Assembly (NCBI GenBank): GCA_016303095.1
Contig: JAEDMH010000090.1
Span: 1 to 9,359, forward strand
DNA: 9,359 bases
Source: Lentisphaeria bacterium
GTDB lineage: Bacteria > Verrucomicrobiota > Lentisphaeria > Oligosphaerales > Oligosphaeraceae
Direction of reading: 5' to 3'
The notes under the pieces are model-generated. The model was not told the origin of the DNA. It worked only from the letters and a program-made list of their open reading frames with translations, and searched no databases. Positions within the stretch are counted from its first letter, which is position 1. Every line of letters starts with the position of its first letter. A program made the position numbers and the translations under genes. Shown here in pieces: positions 6,326 to 9,359 of this stretch.

Positions 6326-6572
6326 TCTTCTTTTGTCCGAGGAAAGTCCCCGGGACTACGGCCCCCAGCCCCTGGGGGAGATTCTAGCGGAACGGGGACT
6401 GACCAACCACCAGGTGGTGGCGGCTTCCACGGAGCAGCTCACCCACAAGATGATGGGGAAAGCCTGCCGGGGACGCTACCTCTCTCCCAAGGTGCGCCAG
6501 AAGATTCTCCGGGCTCTGAATCGCCTCACGGGGGAGAGCTTTTCCCTCTCCCAGCTCTTCAACTACCGCTAA
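6294..6572 (+). CDS. Small helix-turn-helix-like protein
   Basis: A 92-residue, basic, all-helical protein. Residues about 26-90 follow the Cro/CI (XRE) helix layout: helix PLGEILAERGLT, helix NHQVVAAS, a candidate recognition helix TEQLTHKMMGKACRG, then LSPKVRQKILRALNRLTG and a short final helix ending LSQLFNY. DNA binding is therefore likely but not proven, and the family match is by eye. The reading frame starts at 6294 inside the end of the acyltransferase gene, a 32-nt overlap. A second ATG at 6303 would shorten it by three residues and still overlap. No ribosome site stands out, which suggests translational coupling. A regulatory link to the neighbouring lipoylation gene is only a contextual hypothesis. 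Confidence 0.7.
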   Translation: MAQMTGIDSDNLLLSEESPRDYGPQPLGEILAERGLTNHQVVAASTEQLTHKMMGKACRGRYLSPKVRQKILRALNRLTGESFSLSQLFNYR

Positions 6573-6606
6573 GAGACCGGGCAGAAACAGCCTTTCCCGG
6601 GATGTC

Positions 6607-7326
6607 ATGATCACTGCCTCCGCCGCCAAGCTGGCCCGCCGGGAACTCCGGCGACGTCTTCCCCGGCGGGGCTTGCCCTGGTATTGGGCCGGGCCTGGGG
6701 CCTTCCTGTGCTTCCTGGTGGCCAGTTGGATGGGGGCCTCCCTGTGGCGTCTCCCCAAGGACTATCTCGTTTCCACCCTATGGGGGAGGTGCTTTCTGGG
6801 GGGGATAGGGGCGGGGATTCTTCTCTTTCCCCTTTGGGCCCTGACGCCCTTGTATGTCTTTGGCCACGAGCTGACCCATTGGCTGGCGGCCAAAGCCACC
6901 TTCCGCCGCACCGGGGCGCTCCGGCTGGGCTTTTCCCGGGGTGCCGTGGAAATCGAGGGCACCAGCGGAGTGGTGGCCCTGGCCCCCTATGTCTGCCCTC
7001 TCTTTCTTCTCCTCTCCGGCGGAATGGCGGCCTTCGTCTCCCTCCTCCCCCTTTCCTTCCCTCCCTGGCTCCCTCTGGTGACCGCCACGTGGCTGGGACT
7101 CTGCCTGGCCTACCATTGGGTGCTGACCCTGCTGGCCTTGCGGAGGGGGCAGAAGGATTTGGAGATCTGGGGGAGATTCCTCTCCTATCCGTTCATATTG
7201 GCAGGAAATTTGGCGGCCTTGTTCCTTACGGCGGCCCTATGCTCCCCGCGCCCTTGTCAGCTCTGGGAAGTGCCCTGGGGCCTGCTGAAGGAGGGCCTGC
7301 ATATGTGGGAAAAGTTCCTGGCTTAA
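6607..7326 (+). CDS. Multi-pass membrane protein with HExxH motif (putative M50-like zinc protease)
   Basis: A 239-residue integral membrane protein. After a strongly basic N-terminus (residues 8-21, seven arginines and one lysine), hydrophobic segments lie near 29-48, 61-85, 120-148, 153-177 and 192-211, so about five membrane passes. The motif HELTH (87-91), next to the second segment, is the HExxH zinc signature with Glu88 as presumed catalytic base. APYVCP (126-131) and GQKDLEIWG (181-189, candidate third ligand Asp184) resemble the later conserved parts of M50-like membrane peptidases, but a canonical LDG motif is absent. If active, it would cut a membrane substrate; the substrate is unknown. 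The start at 6607 has only weak ribosome-site support. It is spaced 34 nt from the helix-turn-helix gene and 30 nt from folK. Confidence 0.75.
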   Translation: MITASAAKLARRELRRRLPRRGLPWYWAGPGAFLCFLVASWMGASLWRLPKDYLVSTLWGRCFLGGIGAGILLFPLWALTPLYVFGHELTHWLAAKATFRRTGALRLGFSRGAVEIEGTSGVVALAPYVCPLFLLLSGGMAAFVSLLPLSFPPWLPLVTATWLGLCLAYHWVLTLLALRRGQKDLEIWGRFLSYPFILAGNLAALFLTAALCSPRPCQLWEVPWGLLKEGLHMWEKFLA

Positions 7327-7356
7327 TCTCTCTCCTGGGAAAAAGGGCAAGCACCC

Positions 7357-7788
7357 ATGGTCATTTTCAGCATTGGCGGCAATTTGGGGGAGGTGGAAGA
7401 GAACTTCCACCGGGCCTTGGCTCTGTTGCAGGAGGCGGGCTTTGTCCTGAGGAAGTGTTCTCGTCCTTACCGGAATCCGGCGGTGGGGTGTGAACCCGGG
7501 GCCCCCGACTTCTGGAATTGGGCCGTCACCGGAGAGTGGAGCCGCTCTCCGGAGGAACTTCTGGAGGTCGCCCAGGGAATCGAGGTGGCCTTGGGAAGAC
7601 CGAAGGAACATCCTCATTGGCATAGCCGCACCCTGGATATCGACCTCCTGGCCTGCAATGAAGAAGTCAGAAACACCCCGACCTTGACGCTGCCCCATCC
7701 CCGCTGGCGGGAGCGGAGGTTTGTCTTAGTGCCTCTGGCGGAGGTGGCGCCGGAATGGGCGAAGGCCCATGGGGCAGATCTCCGGTAA
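7357..7788 (+). CDS. folK: 6-hydroxymethyl-7,8-dihydropterin pyrophosphokinase
   Basis: A 143-residue cytoplasmic enzyme that transfers pyrophosphate from ATP to 6-hydroxymethyl-7,8-dihydropterin in folate biosynthesis. Recognisable are the N-terminal IGGNLG (6-11; usually GSNLG, here Gly replaces Ser), the SRTLDIDLL signature (90-98) with Mg2+-binding Asp94 and Asp96, and LTLPHPRWRERRFVLVPLAE (110-129), the conserved H-P-R and R-x-F-V-L-x-P-L-x-E segment. It is a little shorter than the usual 155-160 residues, with a compact loop after residue 40. It is monofunctional: no folB or folP is fused or adjacent. It ends the + strand gene run and faces the minus-strand pair. Confidence 0.92.
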   Translation: MVIFSIGGNLGEVEENFHRALALLQEAGFVLRKCSRPYRNPAVGCEPGAPDFWNWAVTGEWSRSPEELLEVAQGIEVALGRPKEHPHWHSRTLDIDLLACNEEVRNTPTLTLPHPRWRERRFVLVPLAEVAPEWAKAHGADLR

Positions 7789-7879
7789 AGCCGCTGCCCC
7801 GAAAATCCGCGCCGCAGGCCGAGCCCCGCGGGGCCAGACATGGAGACGGCGGCTTGCCGGGGAGAGGGGAGGGGGGAAT
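7789..7879. other. Convergent intergenic region with GC palindrome
   Basis: This 91-nt gap lies between folK (+) and the minus-strand pair. It contains the perfect 12-bp palindrome GCCCCGCGGGGC at 7823-7834, and outer arms AAGCCGC (7788-7794) and GCGGCTT (7849-7855) that could close a larger branched stem. Neither strand has a T-run after these structures, so it is not a standard intrinsic terminator. The minus-strand side is C/T-rich and G-poor just after the stop, which would suit Rho-dependent termination. A bidirectional termination role is inferred from position. Confidence 0.4.
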
Positions 7880-8839
7880 CTACTTTTCCCGTTTTTTCTG
7901 GCGGTATTTCAGGGCCAGAGCGAGGGAGATTCCCAGGGCGCCTGCGGCCATCAAGAGGAGGACTTTTTGTTCCTGCAGGACGCGTCCCAGGGGTTTTCCG
8001 GGTTTTTTCCGCCGCACGATGCCCTTTCGTTTGGCCATCATCTCGTAGACTTCCGGGATGGTGCTATCCATCAGGAAGTATTGCCGGTCCCGGATGGGGC
8101 CATCCCGAAGGAAATCCTTTTCCGTTAGGGGGCGGAAGTTGAATGGTTTTTCCCACCGTTGCTCGTAGATTTTCTTTCCTTGGGCATTGTAGTGGGCCCG
8201 GTAGAGGATTTGCAGAGAGCCGGGTTGGAGGAAGAAGATGCGGGTCAGAGGGCGCCGGGCGTAGGCGGGATCTTTCAGATTTCTGGCGGCTCTTCCCACG
8301 ATGAGGGGGAGTTCCGGCTTCTCCTCTCCCAGGAGGGCCTCCAGGTCTTCCGGGAGCCGCATGGTGATTTTCAGCAGGGGCTTGCCCTCCTGCCGGATCT
8401 CCTCCAGGGAGAATTTGGCCAGCTCCCATTCCCGCTCCGGAAAGGATTCGGCCATGAGGTCGTAGAGGGTCAGGGGATAGGCGCCGGTAAGCTGGCGCCA
8501 CTTTCCCTCCACGCCCACGAAGACGCCCTCCCGGTTCTGGAGGAAGGTGACCACATCCTGTCCCTGGTCGTCCTGCAGCACCAGTTTCTTCAGGCAAAAG
8601 CCATCTTCCAGGCAGAGCCGCCGATATTCTCCCTGGGCGCTCTTCCATGCCTGGAGGGTTTCCTTGTCCACAAAGGGGAGGATGCCGGAGAATCGCTCAT
8701 GTTCCGCCATGGCCTTTCGCAGAAGCGCCCGGGGATCCTCCTGGGAGGTTGCGGTCTGGGCGGCGGGAGAGTTGGCGAGAAAGAGGCAGAGGGAGAGGAG
8801 GGCGAGACGGGCAAAAGAAAAAAAAGTGTTGTGTGTCAT
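7880..8839 (-). CDS. Secreted protein with C-terminal membrane anchor, unknown function
   Basis: A 319-residue protein I do not recognise. The N-terminus has a signal peptide (hydrophobic core about 12-22, likely cleavage near SPAAQTA at 24-30). Residues 33-290 form a charged, mixed alpha/beta region with two close cysteines (76 and 82) that could form a disulfide. The strand-rich part near 150-235 (KPLLKITMRLPED, LTRIFFLQPGSLQILYRAHY) vaguely recalls LolA-like lipoprotein-carrier folds, which is a weak guess. The C-terminus has one hydrophobic helix (293-310) followed by a very basic tail (KYRQKKREK), so the protein is probably held in the inner membrane with its body in the periplasm. The ATG at 8839 has AGGAGG 9 nt upstream and lies 4 nt after the stop of the lipoprotein gene, so the two are surely co-transcribed. 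Confidence 0.85.
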   Translation of the reverse strand: MTHNTFFSFARLALLSLCLFLANSPAAQTATSQEDPRALLRKAMAEHERFSGILPFVDKETLQAWKSAQGEYRRLCLEDGFCLKKLVLQDDQGQDVVTFLQNREGVFVGVEGKWRQLTGAYPLTLYDLMAESFPEREWELAKFSLEEIRQEGKPLLKITMRLPEDLEALLGEEKPELPLIVGRAARNLKDPAYARRPLTRIFFLQPGSLQILYRAHYNAQGKKIYEQRWEKPFNFRPLTEKDFLRDGPIRDRQYFLMDSTIPEVYEMMAKRKGIVRRKKPGKPLGRVLQEQKVLLLMAAGALGISLALALKYRQKKREK

Positions 8840-8843
8840 GTCT

Positions 8844-9341
8844 CTATTCCTCCTTCCTCCAATCCCGAATCACCGCCGCATACCACCGCTCGCCAGAGGC
8901 CACGGGAAGCCAGCCTTCCCCCTGGTAGCGGAACTCCGCAGAATGCTTCACCTGCCCTACGCTGAAGTTCACCCGGTAGAGCCCTTCCTCCCCTTCCCCC
9001 TCTAAATGTATCAGGCTGAAACGGATATACTCCTGCCCCTGCGCCTCCCTCATGGCGTTGTAGGGAGGATAGGCGTTTCCCAGATGCTGGAGGTAGGAGA
9101 CGGAATGGGCTTGGGACAGGGGGATGATTTCCACACGCTCCGGAGCGAACGCCTGGCCTTTCTCCAAAGGAGGATAGCAGACCACCACAAGACGCCCTTG
9201 CCCGTCTATTTCCCAAGATACGTCCGACTCCCTGTCTCCCCCCTTCTTCCCCCTGCATCCCACCACGCAAATCACCGCAAGGAGAAGGGAAAGCATGACT
9301 CCCCGGAAAAAACAAACCCCGTAAACCCCGCTTTTGTTCAT
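8844..9341 (-). CDS. Small predicted lipoprotein, unknown function
   Basis: A 165-residue protein with a lipoprotein signal peptide: a short basic start, a hydrophobic core (MLSLLLAVICVV) and a lipobox VVGC with the lipidated cysteine at residue 29. The residue after the cysteine is Arg, not Asp, so under the usual rule it would be sorted to the outer membrane. The mature part is rich in beta-strand-like segments (GRLVVVCYPP, EYIRFSLIHLEGEGE, GLYRVNFSVGQVKHSAEFRY) and ends with a conserved-looking GERWYAAVIRDW. I recognise no family. An alternative ATG at 9347 would add two residues. Only 12 nt of upstream sequence are in the window, so its promoter is not visible. It is the first gene of a two-gene unit with the anchored periplasmic protein 4 nt downstream, suggesting a shared envelope role. 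Confidence 0.85.
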   Translation of the reverse strand: MNKSGVYGVCFFRGVMLSLLLAVICVVGCRGKKGGDRESDVSWEIDGQGRLVVVCYPPLEKGQAFAPERVEIIPLSQAHSVSYLQHLGNAYPPYNAMREAQGQEYIRFSLIHLEGEGEEGLYRVNFSVGQVKHSAEFRYQGEGWLPVASGERWYAAVIRDWRKEE

Positions 9342-9350
9342 CTTCATCCA

Positions 9351-9357
9351 CCTCCTT
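9351..9357 (-). promoter_or_regulatory. Ribosome binding site deciding the lipoprotein start
   Basis: On the minus strand AAGGAGG occupies 9357-9351. It is only 3 nt from an ATG at 9347 but 9 nt from the next in-frame ATG at 9341, so the second start is favoured. Confidence 0.6.
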
Positions 9358-9359
9358 GC

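Noticed and set aside
7788..7855. Nested inverted repeats after folK as an intrinsic terminator or small RNA
   Set aside because: No T-run follows on either strand and no promoter-like sequence is visible; kept only as a GC palindrome in the convergent gap.
7880..7969. C-terminal helix plus basic tail of the secreted protein as a PEP-CTERM sorting signal
   Set aside because: The architecture is similar, but the VPEP-type motif before the helix is missing, so it reads as a plain tail anchor.
8227..9351. Minus-strand alternative frame 9351-8836 (171 residues) and + strand frames over the minus pair
   Set aside because: They lack signal or domain features. The chosen frames have a lipobox, a signal peptide and good ribosome sites.

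Overview
The window is about 9.4 kb of GC-rich bacterial chromosome with densely packed, mostly housekeeping or catabolic genes. I read eleven protein-coding genes: nine on the + strand (268-7788), then a convergent minus-strand pair (9341-7880). I see no rRNA, tRNA, insertion sequence, phage gene or CRISPR array. The organism looks like a Gram-negative bacterium, because there is a lipobox lipoprotein and a signal-peptide protein. The DapL-type diaminopimelate route, a DUF1186-like/SEC-C protein and the style of the uronate kinase fit the Planctomycetes-Verrucomicrobia-Chlamydiae group, most plausibly Verrucomicrobiota. That placement is inference from gene content only.

Region 1 (1-267) is non-coding. 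It holds a striking array of eight exactly phased 8-bp units built on the palindrome TCTAGA, followed by a leader that ends in a pyrimidine run and a good ribosome binding site.

Region 2 (268-3376) is a three-gene uronate catabolic module: KDPG aldolase (eda), 2-keto-3-deoxygluconate kinase (kdgK) and mannonate dehydratase (uxuA). Read in reverse gene order, the products carry out consecutive steps: D-mannonate -> KDG -> KDPG -> pyruvate + glyceraldehyde-3-phosphate. Uronate isomerase, fructuronate reductase, transporter and regulator are not in the window. A strong GC hairpin after uxuA probably marks the end of this unit.

Region 3 (3464-7788) is a tight run of six genes: a DUF1186-like/SEC-C protein, LL-diaminopimelate aminotransferase (dapL, lysine and peptidoglycan precursor), a lipoate-ligase-fold acyltransferase that looks like LipM because of a conserved Cys, a small helix-turn-helix-like protein overlapping it by 32 nt, a multi-pass membrane protein with an HExxH zinc-protease motif, and FolK (folate biosynthesis). 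Spacing is 9-36 nt or overlapping, so it is probably one transcription unit.

Region 4 (7789-9359) starts with a 91-nt convergent gap, then holds a minus-strand pair 4 nt apart: a small lipoprotein and a secreted protein with a C-terminal membrane anchor. Both are of unknown function.

The most unusual features are non-coding: the TCTAGA array, a perfect six-copy CCTTC microsatellite before uxuA, and a general habit of G-free, C/T-rich spacers that place G-quadruplex-capable sequence on the template strand. I found no convincing new defence or mobile system.
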